Origin: Galbula dea
Lineage: Eukaryota > Chordata > Aves > Piciformes > Galbulidae
Assembly (NCBI GenBank): GCA_013399015.1
Contig: VWZX01006847.1
Location: forward strand, 655 to 64,654
Direction: 5' to 3'
Length of the DNA: 64,000 bases
The position numbers and the translations under genes were made by a program. Below the pieces are notes generated by a model. The model was not told where the DNA came from. It ran no database searches and was given only the letters and a program-made list of their open reading frames with translations. This document shows, piece by piece, positions 63,738 through 64,000 of the stretch; the first letter of the stretch is position 1, and each line of letters starts with the position of its first letter.

Positions 63738-64000
63738 GTCAGTGCTGCTGTCAGGTGGGGAAGGGAAGGGAGGTGATGGCCTTTAACATGTGCCAAAAGG
63801 AGCTTTAGCTTCTCTGGGGTGAGTGTGTGGGTGGTGGATGCGTGACTGTGAAGGCTTGGAGGGGATCTGGTTGCACAGAAGGTAGCAGGAAGCCTCTCCA
63901 GGTGGGCTCCTTGCTTCATTTCACACCATCTCTCTTGCCAAGGGCAATCCTGCTTCTCTGTCCTGGCTCCAGGGCTGTGTTGCTCTCTGTCCTGGCTTCT

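Overview
The window is vertebrate nuclear DNA, almost certainly from a bird. It carries at least fifteen fragments of CR1 LINE retrotransposons, with the typical avian 3' ends (variants of 'ccttccaacccaaaccattctatgattc'-like text, in both orientations). Genes are split into small GT-AG exons with GC-rich alternative first exons. The species cannot be named from the sequence.

One gene fills the window: the 5' part of MACF1 (microtubule-actin crosslinking factor 1, ACF7), a giant spectraplakin, on the + strand. Twenty-four common exons (37794 to 63737) join in phase without a stop. Together with the first exon at 864 they encode the first 1095 residues: an actin-binding domain of two calponin-homology domains, then the plakin domain with its embedded SH3 domain. 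The gene continues past the right edge (plakin remainder, spectrin-repeat rod, EF hands, GAR domain).

Layout: 1-812 upstream or intronic sequence. 813-1083 a first coding exon like plectin 1c (Ser/Arg-rich repeats). 5.4-6.2 kb a CpG-rich promoter with duplicated CCAAT/GC modules and a plectin 1f-like first exon at 5851. 6.2-31 kb long introns with CR1 copies, a weak candidate first exon at 17347 and a false-looking duplication around an N at 24877. 31.1-31.65 kb a GC-rich promoter with a TATA-like box and a first exon (31545) encoding a hydrophobic N-terminus like plectin 1b. 34.9-36.1 kb another CpG-rich stretch with a candidate Cys-rich first exon (35991). 37.8-44.0 kb exons 2-5 (CH1), with a candidate optional 36-bp exon at 40542. 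46.3-47.5 kb a long CpG-rich first exon inside the gene whose product starts with a myristoylation-type sequence and splices in phase to exon 6, giving a CH2-only isoform. 50.6-63.7 kb exons 6-25.

The first exons feeding exon 2 (864, 5851, 31545 and the two candidates) all end in phase 1 and would regenerate the same Asp codon at the exon 2 junction; the internal first exon ends in phase 0 and fits exon 6. The locus therefore works as a promoter array that exchanges the N-terminal targeting peptide (Ser/Arg-rich, short acidic helix, membrane anchor, lipid anchor) on one cytoskeletal linker, and also sets whether the actin-binding domain is complete. No second protein-coding gene, RNA gene or CRISPR array was found.
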